From contig JBBQWR010000005.1 of NCBI GenBank assembly GCA_038210495.1, forward strand, positions 96,475-160,474: 64,000 nucleotides of DNA. Reading direction: 5' to 3'. The notes below the pieces were generated by a model. It was given only the letters and a program-made list of their open reading frames with translations. It ran no database searches and was not told the DNA's origin. The stretch comes from JBBQWR01 sp038210495 (GTDB lineage: Bacteria > Planctomycetota > Planctomycetia > Pirellulales > DATAWG01). The stretch's first letter is position 1; each line of letters opens with the position of its first letter. Both the position numbers and the translations under genes were made by a program. This document shows positions 14,301 to 21,922 of this stretch, piece after piece.

Positions 14301-17300
14301 GCTGGAGCGGATTCAGGAGAATGTCCGTTTCCGCGAAGACTCGCCAGGTGCATTCTTTCTCGCCGCTTCTCCGTGGCGTCGACGAGAATCACTTGGCCCT
14401 TGATTCGCGGCGGGGCAGAGGCGACACCATGCGGCGAACCGGCGCTCGTGGTTGGGACATCAGGTCCGATCGCGCCGAGACATTCGAGCAGCGCGCGAAC
14501 GTGAAGCAACTGTTCCGCGCCCGGCCGTTTGGAATTGTCGCAGGCGATCGTTTGAGCCCGTCCACCGGTCTCATGGAATATTCGCTGGTGCAGGTTCGTG
14601 AGGATCCGTTGCGGTCCGACTTCGACCAGCACCGTGTCTTCATCGTTGGCGATTCGCTCGACGAGATCGATGTACCGGACCGGCGTGGTCAACTGCTCGG
14701 CGAGATTGGTTCGAATCTCGGCCGGCTCGGCGACGTAGCCATTCGTGACGCTCGAAAGCATTGGCGTGCGAGGCGGGCGAATGACCAGCGCGTCGAGCGA
14801 TCGCCGCAGCAGCGCGCCCGCTCCGTCTAGCAATGGCGTGTGGTAGGCACACGGCACGGCGAGCATCTGGGCCTGATAGCCGCGAGCCTTCAGCAGTTTC
14901 GCCAATGCGTCAAGCGCCGCCGGCTGACCCCCCACGATCGTTTGATCGGGCGCGTTGGTATTGGCAATATGGACTCGGTTCGCCAGGGCGCTGGCAATCG
15001 TTTCGATGACGCTGGCGGGCGCCGCGACGGCCATCAGCGCGCCGCCGGCGGTTGGCGTAGCGCGAATCGACTCAAACCTGGCCCGCAGGGCGAGGACGAC
15101 TCCCTCCAAATCCCAGACGCCGGCCGCGGTCAACGCGGCGTATTCGCCGAGGCTATGTCCGGCCAAAAGATCGGGCCGAATGCCGAACGAGCTCACCGCC
15201 GCATGAACGATCAAGTCCGCCGAGAGCAGGGCGATCTGAGTGATCCAAATGTCGACGCCCATTTGCTCGGGGCGCTCCCAGGCCATCTGCTCGAACGTCG
15301 GGTAACCGTGACGAACGAAAATCTCATCGAGCGAGTGGACCATCGCGGCCGCCGCCGGAATGTCTCGCACGAGCGGCTGCAGCATTCCGGCGTATTGCGA
15401 ACCCTGACCGGGAAAGAGAAACGCCACCCGCGGCGCACGGCGGGGCGTTTCGCGATAGTAGCATCCTTGACGCTCGAGGGCGGTCCGAGCCGAGACGGCG
15501 GCCAATCCCGCGCCGGCGACCTGCTGGACGACCGCTTGCAGTCGTTCGGAGAGTTGCTCGGCGCTCGCGGCGACGATCGCGAGTCGCGGTTCGTCCGTCG
15601 CTGAGAATCTAGTCGTCTCGGCCGCGGCGAACGCTGCCGCTGGATTGGCGATCGCTTGCTGCAAGCGGGCGAGCCACCGATCGGGAGTCGCGGCGCCAAG
15701 TCGCCACAGCGTATACCCACTTGGCGCGGCGCTCGGATCCGCCGCCTTGGCAGCAGGAAGAGCGATCGCTGTCGACCCGTTTTGACTCGGCACTGAAACT
15801 ACTTTTTTCATCGCTACCTTTTCGCCACGTTCCAAGATGATCTGAGCGGCCAATCCTTTACTGAACGAATCGACTGCGGCAAAACGTCTGCCATCCGAAT
15901 TCGCGTCCAGCGGCTGATCGCGACTGATAATCCGAACTGTGCTGCTTCGCTCGACGATACAGGGGAGCGGATTGGTAACGCCAAAGCTAGTTGGCGCCAC
16001 GCCATGTTCCACCTTCAAGGTGGCCGCGATCAGCGACGCCATCGCCGAGGCGCCGACGGTGTGACCGATTTGACCCGCGACAGCGCTGAGTTCGATCGGC
16101 GCGCGGTGTCCCCGGCTTCCGACTACGGAGCCGATAGCCTGGATATGCGACCGATCGATCGTCGCGTCGCCGGCGCCATCCGCTTCGATCAGCGTTAAAT
16201 CGGCCCCGCTCGCGCCGGCGTCGGCGAGCGCACGCTCCATCGCTACCGTCCAGGCCTCGCCGGAATCCGCCGCATGCGCGAGGCCCACGCCGCGAACGAT
16301 CACTTGAATTCGATCGCCGTCGCGCCGCGCGTCGGCGAGCCGCTTGAGCAGCACGACGCCCACTCCTTCGCCGGGCACGACGCCGCTAGCCGCAGCGTCG
16401 AATGGGCTCGGCGGCCGGTCCGCCGTGGCCAACGCGCCGGTCAAATGCATTGCTTTGTACTTCGGCAGGTTCATGCAGCGCTGTCCGCCGGCGCACACCA
16501 AGAGATCGCAATCGCCGGCCAAGAGCAGATCAACACCGATCGCCACGGCGACCGCCGACGAGGCGCCACCGGCGTCGATCGCCGCCGCGCCTCCCATGAA
16601 ATTCATCGTCTTGGTGATTCGCGAAGCCAGCGTGCTGGTGCTGAAGCTGCCGCTTTCGTCCACCAAGGCGGGCCAATACTTCAAGAGCCGGGCACTGAAA
16701 TCCGTCGAAATCGTGCCGGCCTTTTGTGCATCCAGGCCGCGTTTAGCCAACAACCGCCGAATGATTTCTTCTAGCTGCGGCAGTCGCAAGCTGACGCACA
16801 ATTGGGTTCCGAAATCGCCGCCGGATTCCGTTCCGACCAATACGGCGGCTCGACTGCGATCGAACTCGCGATGGTCGTAGCCCGCGTCGGCGAGGACTTG
16901 CTCGGTGGCGTCCAGGAGCATGAACTGCAACGGGTCGGCCTGCTGCACTTGGATCGGCGGAACCTTGTGCCGCTTCCAGTCGTAGGCGAAGTCAGTGACA
17001 TAGCCGCCTAGAGTCGTCGGCACGCGACCGACGTCGCCCGGCGCCCGCGACAGAGCCAGATCGCTGCGCCAGCGTCCGGCCGGCGCTTGCTGTTTAGGAT
17101 CGCGGCCCGATTGAAGCAACTCCCAAAATTTCGGCACATCGGCCGCGCCGGCGAAAATACATCCGCGACCGATGACGGCGACGGCATGGTCGTCTTCGCC
17201 AGATTTCTTCGTAACTTTTCGGGGCAGTCCAAATCGAGCGGACAAGTCCGCCCGCATGCCTTCCGTGAATTCATCAACCACGACGTGCATGTTCAGGCCG

Positions 17301-18682
17301 CCGATGCCGAAGGCGTTGACGGCCGCCCGGCGCGGCGCGCCTCCGGATTGTTCCGGCCACGGCTCGTTTTTGAGCGGCACGTAGATCGGGGCGGCGGCCC
17401 AATCGATCTTCTTGTTCAGCGTGCGAATATTGATCGCCGAAACGATCGTGCGATGCTGCATGCACAGCACCGTCTTGATCAGGCCCGCGATCCCGGCCGC
17501 TTCGAGCGAATGGCCGATGTTGCCTTTGACGCTGGTAACAGGGACCTTTTTGCCCGGCGACAATTTGCCCGCCAAAACTTCCGACAGAGCGGATAGCTCG
17601 GTCGCGTCTCCCAGGCTGGTCGATGTCGCGTGGGCCTCGACGAACTGGATTGTCCCGATGTCGAGGCCGCCCGCGTAGGCCCGCTCGATCGCTTTGACTT
17701 GGCCTTCTTTGCGCGGCGCCCAAAGACTCTTGCCCTTGCCGTCGGAGGAGCAGCCGAAGGCGGGAATGACGGCTTGAATCGGATCGCCGTCGGCCAGAGC
17801 CCGGCTGAGCGTCTTCAGCACGATTGCCACATAGCCTTCGGAAATGATCAGGCCATCGGCGTCGTTGTCGAAGGGCCGAGTGGCTGTGGCGCTCAGCGTT
17901 TGGGCGCCGGAGAAGAGCACCATCGAGCCCTCTTTGCAATCCGACGCGCCGCCGGCGATCGCCATGTCGACCCGGCCAGCTTGCAACGCCCGGGCGGCGA
18001 ATTGAATCGCCTGGAGCGACGAGGCGCATGCGGCATTCAGCGCGACATAGGGGCCGTTCAAACCGAATGCCTTGGAGATCGTGCCGGCCACCATGGCGAT
18101 CGACACATCGGGCGAGTCGGCCGCGCGTGTCGGCATTCCCTCGCGCGCCGCGGCGACAAGTTCAGCGACGATCGCGTCCTGCTCGCTCGCCGCCAGCGGT
18201 TTAAAATCCGGAACGTCGCGCAGCAACTGGGCCGCTTCCTCGATGCAATCGCCGAACGTCAAATCGCCCGACAGGTCGCTCCCCTGAGCATGGCCGATAT
18301 ACACGCCCGTGTTGCGCAGCGGCAGATTGAACGGATCGAGCCCCGCGTGCCGACAGGCGGCGGCCGCCACTTCACACATCAGCAAGTGAGCGTTGTCGAC
18401 CGACGCTTCCAGGCTACTCGGAATCGGACAGTTTTCGCGGTCGAACTTGCGATCGGCCAGCAGAGCGGCCCGCTTGCTATAGCTTTTGCCGCGGACTCCC
18501 TTCCGCGGGTCGAAATACAATCGCTCGTTGAATCGCTCGGGAGGCAACTCCGCCACGGCGCTTCCGCCGCGTTCGAGCAATTGCCAATATTGGTCCAAGG
18601 TGGCGGCGCCCGGCAATCGGCAGGCCATGCCGACGATGGCAATCGGCTCCTGAAAACAAGGATCGGTAGAGCGAATCGGCAT
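8366..18682 (-). CDS. PUFA/glycolipid-type secondary lipid synthase (type I PKS)
   Basis: A 3,438-residue megasynthase. Domains by approximate residue: KS1 10-440, with active Cys in NAACASSL (about 218), EAHATST and NIGH; KS2 495-945, with the Cys position replaced (DAGGASS, about 704) and EADGAG in place of EAHGTG, so chain-length-factor-like; AT 1085-1385 with GHSLGE; two ACPs (about 1510-1585 and 1630-1710), each with LGIDSIKK; a C45/penicillin acyltransferase-like domain about 1760-2035; two ketoreductase regions (about 2110-2590 and 2620-3110), each with GGATGI- or GGARGI-type cofactor loops and Ser/Tyr; and a hot-dog dehydratase from about 3150 with HxxxGxxxxP (DHRFRGKPFLP). I chose ATG 18682, where similarity begins (MPIRST..PIAIVGMACRLPG); the frame is open to 18814, overlapping the previous gene. 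The product is unknown, and no enoyl reductase or thioesterase domain is present. Confidence 0.88.
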   Translation of the reverse strand: MPIRSTDPCFQEPIAIVGMACRLPGAATLDQYWQLLERGGSAVAELPPERFNERLYFDPRKGVRGKSYSKRAALLADRKFDRENCPIPSSLEASVDNAHLLMCEVAAAACRHAGLDPFNLPLRNTGVYIGHAQGSDLSGDLTFGDCIEEAAQLLRDVPDFKPLAASEQDAIVAELVAAAREGMPTRAADSPDVSIAMVAGTISKAFGLNGPYVALNAACASSLQAIQFAARALQAGRVDMAIAGGASDCKEGSMVLFSGAQTLSATATRPFDNDADGLIISEGYVAIVLKTLSRALADGDPIQAVIPAFGCSSDGKGKSLWAPRKEGQVKAIERAYAGGLDIGTIQFVEAHATSTSLGDATELSALSEVLAGKLSPGKKVPVTSVKGNIGHSLEAAGIAGLIKTVLCMQHRTIVSAINIRTLNKKIDWAAAPIYVPLKNEPWPEQSGGAPRRAAVNAFGIGGLNMHVVVDEFTEGMRADLSARFGLPRKVTKKSGEDDHAVAVIGRGCIFAGAADVPKFWELLQSGRDPKQQAPAGRWRSDLALSRAPGDVGRVPTTLGGYVTDFAYDWKRHKVPPIQVQQADPLQFMLLDATEQVLADAGYDHREFDRSRAAVLVGTESGGDFGTQLCVSLRLPQLEEIIRRLLAKRGLDAQKAGTISTDFSARLLKYWPALVDESGSFSTSTLASRITKTMNFMGGAAAIDAGGASSAVAVAIGVDLLLAGDCDLLVCAGGQRCMNLPKYKAMHLTGALATADRPPSPFDAAASGVVPGEGVGVVLLKRLADARRDGDRIQVIVRGVGLAHAADSGEAWTVAMERALADAGASGADLTLIEADGAGDATIDRSHIQAIGSVVGSRGHRAPIELSAVAGQIGHTVGASAMASLIAATLKVEHGVAPTSFGVTNPLPCIVERSSTVRIISRDQPLDANSDGRRFAAVDSFSKGLAAQIILERGEKVAMKKVVSVPSQNGSTAIALPAAKAADPSAAPSGYTLWRLGAATPDRWLARLQQAIANPAAAFAAAETTRFSATDEPRLAIVAASAEQLSERLQAVVQQVAGAGLAAVSARTALERQGCYYRETPRRAPRVAFLFPGQGSQYAGMLQPLVRDIPAAAAMVHSLDEIFVRHGYPTFEQMAWERPEQMGVDIWITQIALLSADLIVHAAVSSFGIRPDLLAGHSLGEYAALTAAGVWDLEGVVLALRARFESIRATPTAGGALMAVAAPASVIETIASALANRVHIANTNAPDQTIVGGQPAALDALAKLLKARGYQAQMLAVPCAYHTPLLDGAGALLRRSLDALVIRPPRTPMLSSVTNGYVAEPAEIRTNLAEQLTTPVRYIDLVERIANDEDTVLVEVGPQRILTNLHQRIFHETGGRAQTIACDNSKRPGAEQLLHVRALLECLGAIGPDVPTTSAGSPHGVASAPPRIKGQVILVDATEKRRERMHLASLRGNGHSPESAPAARHESRPVESAISQAPSWNAQPPLPVDANRILPTASTSTVAAPAPPAATLSGRSPVELEKFLINFVVEHTGYPPEAIDLDSDLEADLGIDSIKKAQLFAELAEYFDARPTEGMTFDAFPTLRHALDFLSPSSVGVQAPVARASVGTSVDVERPSAATMQVVAPPEHAPAFSHAPAHGDTLDLEKFLVNFVVEQTGYPAEAVDLDSDLEADLGIDSIKKAQLFAELSEYFDARPAAGMTLDDFPTLRHAVNFLDTADAKKKAPGIRDNGAASAAITAAPTPVAATPQLPGLPASTPAIAALPIIRLSGTPYEMGFTHGQQQSTAIRRLLRRFADLADDDGSEAPSAANSGRQRRDQFTPDELDELRGIAAAARVPLDNLLAVNLAIDADRGAEASHAVGLHGQRGQFVHAARYHAPWPAALGECLTPMVSLRCPRNGHPHLALSSAGIVGSLAGINSHGIAVSVTRSRSVRTSRAHAHLAARILIDASDIDSATSIYDLESPVDSASVLVSHWPTQVAKHLGTCATFKPVVTRSSQGESAPPASNETFFEIDAAEQSLSVGFNQSGFSKIALKALWPPATARPAKREIRDDAIALRADATAFRADAPALRELQSNSADQTHRFAMRMKRTPLPESTAEMPTLHGPALVVGDNSAAEALCDRLRSVGAIVHRIEHIGAIEPAIAELERLWRLGPIPHLFLMSDRDLEPLDLHDESGWRERRTRAVDSPLFFAQRWVQLAGEAKLLPHCTIVAVAAMGGDFGFSSELTSPLGGALTGMIKGIYIEVAYLAGNRSMRAKAIDFPDDESPERLAECVCRELAGQTVDYEIGYVGGERSIPIGYPEAIVTRQPRAIRRGGTWVVTGGATGITAQCAMELAKRFDLKLHLIGRSPKPSIDRAWRYLSGDALKELKTGVMRDARSAGGNMDDAWSRVEHDMEIDLCLREFAEAGIDVTYHSCDVSDGVALASVLERIRQTSGPIEGVVHGAGVQRAARFERKQREHVLSTIASKVDGAMNLMRLTWRDPIRHFVGFGSISGRMGSNGQVDYCAASDLLCKLIAWYSDARPGVHAIGFHWHSWSEIGMAAKPETTRAMKSTSGPELMPKHEGVAHFLRELLGGQRQPEVLITDFEYHSRYYKLDESTPTQSAAAHTTSWTPSPVKLIAKRHRLTTVPAPLPAGSPMTPRFNGPVWILGSNPSAVALSQRLIAEGATVHLLPSAASLAETTAAIDELFANHRPRHLFLMTGRHEDPIALLDHDDWRRDRALRVMNPLLAVRRLLRLRRQGGDHSPMTVTAITGLGGDFGLSGQPTSPEGGALCGLLKSLFIEDSRLEHSEGQFKIIDAPLDEPHETLVEAVLQELAADDPHLEVGWSRGRRTIVRSIAEPVESLPHRAERPSGAWIVTGGARGITAAAAEELARRFGVKLHLIGRSPVPRPDALWRDAAPERLAEIKAQIVREAVAEGRPVDAAWEGVRADLEIDQTLKRFAASGIQATYHCCDLADWPKLSAILNQIRRTDGAIEGIVHGAGYGKSGRFDTRPLESIERTLAGKLDGAVALMALTWRDPIKYWIGFGSLSGRFGGNGLGDYAAANDMLAKLIDWYRAQRPDCRACCFHWQSWNEVGMAMLGDSAAGTKNILKMEFLSPREGIEHFCREIEAGLPTGEVLVTDGFFERIFHPLTAPRLDSEMSSITDFPLASSLPLIVSHRSCDGEFGSIATLAFNPAADPFLLDHRFRGKPFLPAVVAMEAMAEATAIGAGKPVTGLRDVQFVTGLRFPTDKIVPARVLTAPEAGGAIECRLVSDFVNRAGVTLQKSRLHVRCLADTAGVSDSGAPFISKPPIDWRIFRYPTDSPMLHGPTLQGLTAMTFEGTRAWGRATALPLSALGGVHRAAAWSTPAVVLDAAFYVCGLYVWLNIEPSASLPTEIAEIRFGRLSRDNESCLVEADFRGIEGRFAKFDFLVQGDDGATIAHVVGYRCQLLGGEP
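12476..12538 (-). repeat. 21-bp tandem repeat inside the megasynthase gene
   Basis: Three 21-base units encode a heptapeptide of the type R-A-D-A-x-A-x (RDDAIAL, RADATAF, RADAPAL). It sits in the linker between the C45-like domain and the first ketoreductase region, so it is probably a flexible spacer of variable length. Confidence 0.75.
13520..13529 (-). other. A10 homopolymer (possible slippage site) in the megasynthase gene
   Basis: The coding strand reads GCA AAA AAA AAA GCT, a run of ten A between ACP2 and the C45-like domain. A shift to the -1 frame meets TAA after about seven codons, and the +1 frame meets a stop after about 13. Slippage would therefore release a product ending right after the two ACPs. 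Confidence 0.5.
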
Positions 18683-18758
18683 GGCGTGCGGGCAAATGGG
18701 TCGAGCCGACTTAAGGCGGCGTCGATGATCGAAGGAGGAACGACTGCGTCGCAAATTT

Positions 18759-20321
18759 TCAGGCAGGACAGACGATTCGCTTAAGCATCCGTACATAGCG
18801 CTGAAGATTGCCATCCGCTCCTTCGATGACGACTCGACCCGCGCGCAGCGATTCCTCGACGGACGAGCGGCGCTCGACCAGCGAAGAAAACACTCGCGAG
18901 GTGAGGTAATAGCGTGCGGCGTCGCCGGCGCTCAAACCGAGTTCGACACGCACGACTTCATCGTCGTGCCAAGTCAGCCGCCACTGACCGCCGCCGCTGC
19001 CGGTGACTTCAATGCCGGTAGTCTCGCTGCCGGTGACTTCGCTGCCGACGGTCTCACTGCCGACGGTCTCACTGCCGACGGTCTCGACTCCGGCTTGAGC
19101 GACATCTTGCCGAGCCATGGCCGAATCGCCGCTTTCAATCGTCGTTGTCCCCGCGTTCGTGGCGGCCCGCACAAGTCGCTGTAAATGTTGCTCGGCCGCG
19201 AAAGTCACTTCCGCCGACGGCGCGCCGTTTAAGACAAACTTGCGCTCAATGGGATAACTGGCGATCCGCGTCATCCGCTCGCGATCGAGTTCCGGACACG
19301 GCAGATGCGCAAGAGCCGCGTCGGAATTCGTGCGATCGAACACCGGATCGTCGCGCCAATGCGAACGATAAACCTCCATGAACTCCTTGAACATCGCCTC
19401 GCACGACTCGAGTTCTTCCTCGGTCGGCGCAGCGGCCAGTCGCTCGGTGCAATGCTTTTCGATCGCCTCGCGGATCACCTGTTGAATCAGCCGGACCGTA
19501 ATCGTCCGCGGATTGGTGAGGTGATACGTCCGCCCGTGATGCTCGGGATGCGTCACGAGATAAGCGATCGCGGACGAGAGCCACTCGACCGGGACAACGT
19601 TCTTGCCCTCATCGCCGCGGAGGCCGAGCAGGCTGAGCAACTGCTCGCCCATCAATTCCGCCGGAACCCGGTCGGCCAGCGTATAGGCGACCTGCAGCGG
19701 CAGATAAAATCCATGCGACGATGTTGTGAATCCCGTTCGCGAATCGCCGACGACGCTCGCCGGGCGATAGACGGTCGTCGTGTCCAGGAAATCGGCCGCG
19801 CGGACGAGCTTCTCCGCCGCCAGTTTGCTCACCTCGTAGACGTTGCCATTTTGCTGGCCAACGTCGACCTCACCTTCCCTGATCAGCCCCGTGCGCAGGC
19901 CGCAAATATAGGCGGTCGATACATGGTGAAAATCGCGGATCCCGCATTCTTGGCAGACTCCGAGCAGGTTTCTCATCCCCTCGACGTTGGTCGCGTACGG
20001 CTCGCCAAGCTTGTCCTCGCGAAACATCATGCTCGCGGCGCTATGCACGATGCGGTGACAATGCTCGGCCAACCACCGGCGATGCGCGTCGTTGAGCCCG
20101 CAGTTGGGGCGGCGCACATCAGCCTCCAGCACGACCGGCCGAGGATAGACGCGACCGTCCCGCCGTTCCCATTCAGCCATGACGGCTTCGATCCGCTGGG
20201 CGGCTGTATAGAATCGCCGCGAGCGCACCAAAACGGCTACCGACGCCCCGCCATCGAGCAGGTCTCGCAGCAGATACCTTCCGACCAGCCCGGTCGCTCC
20301 GGTGAGGACTATATATTCCAT
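18759..20321 (-). CDS. Thioester reductase-like SDR fused to an SCP2-like domain
   Basis: A 520-residue protein. Residues 1-360 form an extended SDR of the thioester/fatty-acyl reductase (NAD_binding_4) type. The Rossmann motif TGATGLVGRYLL starts at residue 5, the active-site YEVSK lies near residue 155, and HHVSTAYICG contributes the Ser/Thr. These enzymes reduce an ACP- or CoA-bound acyl thioester to an aldehyde or alcohol and release it. A linker built of ETVGS-type pentapeptides (about 410-440) leads to a C-terminal region of about 75 residues (WRLTWHDDEVVRVELGLS..) that resembles a small SCP2 sterol/lipid-carrier fold. The start is ATG 20321; a GTG at 20345 is also in frame. The megasynthase start lies 76 bases downstream, so this is very likely the first gene of the operon and its chain-release enzyme. 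Confidence 0.78.
   Translation of the reverse strand: MEYIVLTGATGLVGRYLLRDLLDGGASVAVLVRSRRFYTAAQRIEAVMAEWERRDGRVYPRPVVLEADVRRPNCGLNDAHRRWLAEHCHRIVHSAASMMFREDKLGEPYATNVEGMRNLLGVCQECGIRDFHHVSTAYICGLRTGLIREGEVDVGQQNGNVYEVSKLAAEKLVRAADFLDTTTVYRPASVVGDSRTGFTTSSHGFYLPLQVAYTLADRVPAELMGEQLLSLLGLRGDEGKNVVPVEWLSSAIAYLVTHPEHHGRTYHLTNPRTITVRLIQQVIREAIEKHCTERLAAAPTEEELESCEAMFKEFMEVYRSHWRDDPVFDRTNSDAALAHLPCPELDRERMTRIASYPIERKFVLNGAPSAEVTFAAEQHLQRLVRAATNAGTTTIESGDSAMARQDVAQAGVETVGSETVGSETVGSEVTGSETTGIEVTGSGGGQWRLTWHDDEVVRVELGLSAGDAARYYLTSRVFSSLVERRSSVEESLRAGRVVIEGADGNLQRYVRMLKRIVCPA
18997..19090 (-). repeat. 15-bp tandem repeat coding for an ETVGS linker
   Basis: About six imperfect units of CTGCCGACGGTCTCA (plus strand) encode the pentapeptide series GSETV/GSEVT/GSETT. 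The three central units are identical or nearly so, which points to recent slippage. The repeat length is a multiple of three, so the frame is kept whatever the copy number. Confidence 0.85.
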
Positions 20322-20652
20322 GTCGCTAGCAATCGCTTCGAACACAATTTATCTCAAGGCCTTGTTCGCAACCGAACAACCATCGGCGACGAACTGGCTT
20401 TTCGCCGGCCCCTGTGGTCGCTAAGCGGTCAATACGCATCGTCGGAGGTCAAACGATTTAAGTCATCGCGCAGTGTCATTATTCGCGGGCAGGCAGGTTA
20501 ACGATTTTGCCGAACCCCCGGAAACTCACGGCCAGCGGAAAGCAAATGTCGCGCCGAAGGCGCCAGCAGGGACCCCAGCGCACGATTGGGCTAATGCCCG
20601 ATTGTCGCTCGGCGTTTTCGCGGCCGGCTGACCGGTCGGCTATGATGGTGGC
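20322..20652. other. Divergent intergenic region upstream of the lipid locus
   Basis: Gap between the divergent reductase gene and the small gene starting at 20653. It contains the perfect inverted repeat at 20362-20379 and a TATGAT at 20641-20646, only 6 bases before the ATG of the small gene; I see no good -35 partner. No gene is visible. Confidence 0.5.
20362..20379. promoter_or_regulatory. Perfect inverted repeat, possible operator
   Basis: TTGTTCG-CAAC-CGAACAA, with 7-bp arms and a 4-base centre, lies 41 bases upstream of the reductase ATG that opens the lipid operon. The symmetry and position fit a dimeric repressor site; a 5' UTR hairpin is the alternative. No regulator gene adjoins it. 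Confidence 0.4.
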
Positions 20653-20925
20653 ATGGACCAGCCACCCTTGATCCCCGTGTTCATTCCAGCGCTTGTGGCA
20701 GTGTTACAGCGGGCCGAAAAACTGAAGGGCGCGCCGCTGACGGAGGAGGAAGTTTTATCGATTCGCGACCGCTCCCCGTGCATGATGCTTTCGCGGTCCG
20801 ACGTGGCCATGCTTGCGGGCAAACGCGGCTACGACGATCTCGACCCGAATCGCGCCTGGGAGCAGTGGCAGGAAGTCCGCGCCACGCTCCATCAGCCGCC
20901 GCCGAGGTCGACCGAAGATCCGTGA
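20653..20925 (+). CDS. Hypothetical protein, 90 residues
   Basis: A 90-residue soluble protein beginning MDQPPLIPVFIPALVAVLQRAE, then KLKGAPLTEEEVLSIRDRSPCM and a Pro-rich tail. The middle segment predicts helices around a TEEEV..IRD pattern and a MMLSRSDVAML stretch. I recognise the general look of a small protein common in planctomycete genomes but cannot assign a function. It stands alone, divergent from the lipid operon and convergent with the DUF4349 lipoprotein gene 40 bases away. Confidence 0.65.
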   Translation: MDQPPLIPVFIPALVAVLQRAEKLKGAPLTEEEVLSIRDRSPCMMLSRSDVAMLAGKRGYDDLDPNRAWEQWQEVRATLHQPPPRSTEDP

Positions 20926-20965
20926 ATCCCCTAGCGAATCCGTCTTGGGTCGCTCGAATCGTTGC

Positions 20966-21922
20966 TCAGCTATTAAATGGCGGAGTCGCCATCCAGCGCT
21001 TAAACTGCCGGCGAACGAACCAAACCAGCGGCGAGAGGATAATAGCCCACACGCAAATCCACGGCGCGGCGGCAATCGCGCCGACCAAAAAATCTTCGGT
21101 CGAGTCTTGCAGCGAGGCCAGCGAATTGCTCCAACCGTGGCCGATCCGCGCCGAGAAAGCCGGTGTTTCCGGCGGCTTGAAATCCTTCTCCTCGCGGGCC
21201 GAGATCGTCACCGTGGTCAGCGAAGTGCGGTTGGCCAAATAGCGCAGCCGACCTTCCATCCGCTCGATTTCCTCGCGGACGCGCGACAATTGCTGCTCCG
21301 CGTCGGTGACGTCCTTGATGTTGCCCGTCCGCTCGTCGATGAGCTTGAGAATTCGATCTTCCAGCCGCTTGCCATTCTTGATTCGCGCTTCGAGGTCGAC
21401 GTATTCTTCGCTGACGTCTTGCGCCGTCTGATGCCGCCCCTCAGGCACGCCCAACCCGGAAAGGCCGTCCAAGAAGGCTTCGAAGCGATCGACGGGCACT
21501 CTGGCCACCCAGCGGCCCGAGCGGCGCTCTCCGCGCGAGCGATCGATCGACACATCGGCCAAATATCCGCCCGAGCTACTGACGAGCGAGGGAAGCTCTT
21601 TCTCGATCTTGGCGAAGTCCTGCACAACGATCGTGACGTCGGCGACATAAATGATTTTTCGATCCGAGGAGATCGGGGCCGTGGCCGTGACACTTTCACG
21701 GCCTGCAAGGGTGGTTGGCATCGAACTGCTTTTGTCCGCCAGCGCTAGCGCACTGCCCGAAGACTTTTCATCCAGGCCTTCGGACTTGACGGAAGTCATC
21801 GCCGCCGTTGAATCGGCCGTTTTTCGCGAAGTTCGAGCCGACTCGCGAGCACTCTTGTAGCAGCCCCCTTGAATCGCAAGTCCGCATCCGACCACGATCG
21901 ATAGCGTAACGAGCCGGCTCAT
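20966..21922 (-). CDS. DUF4349 domain lipoprotein
   Basis: A 318-residue secreted and membrane-anchored protein. From ATG 21922 the N-terminus is a lipoprotein signal with lipobox AIQGGC (Cys about residue 21). Then come a Ser/Ala/Lys-rich linker, a DUF4349 core (IIYVADVTIVVQDFAKIEKEL .. GGYLADVSI .. RWVARVPVDRFEAFL, about 90-190) and a coiled-coil (DVTDAEQQLSRVREEIERMEGRL). After a beta segment, a C-terminal transmembrane helix (WICVWAIILSPLVWFV) is followed by basic residues. An upstream in-frame start (21970) would put 16 residues before the signal and is less likely. DUF4349 proteins are envelope proteins of unknown function. Confidence 0.82.
   Translation of the reverse strand: MSRLVTLSIVVGCGLAIQGGCYKSARESARTSRKTADSTAAMTSVKSEGLDEKSSGSALALADKSSSMPTTLAGRESVTATAPISSDRKIIYVADVTIVVQDFAKIEKELPSLVSSSGGYLADVSIDRSRGERRSGRWVARVPVDRFEAFLDGLSGLGVPEGRHQTAQDVSEEYVDLEARIKNGKRLEDRILKLIDERTGNIKDVTDAEQQLSRVREEIERMEGRLRYLANRTSLTTVTISAREEKDFKPPETPAFSARIGHGWSNSLASLQDSTEDFLVGAIAAAPWICVWAIILSPLVWFVRRQFKRWMATPPFNS

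Noticed and set aside
17630..18784. 384-codon plus-strand open frame opposite the synthase KS1
   Set aside because: Antisense shadow; the KS1 motifs on the other strand explain the sequence.
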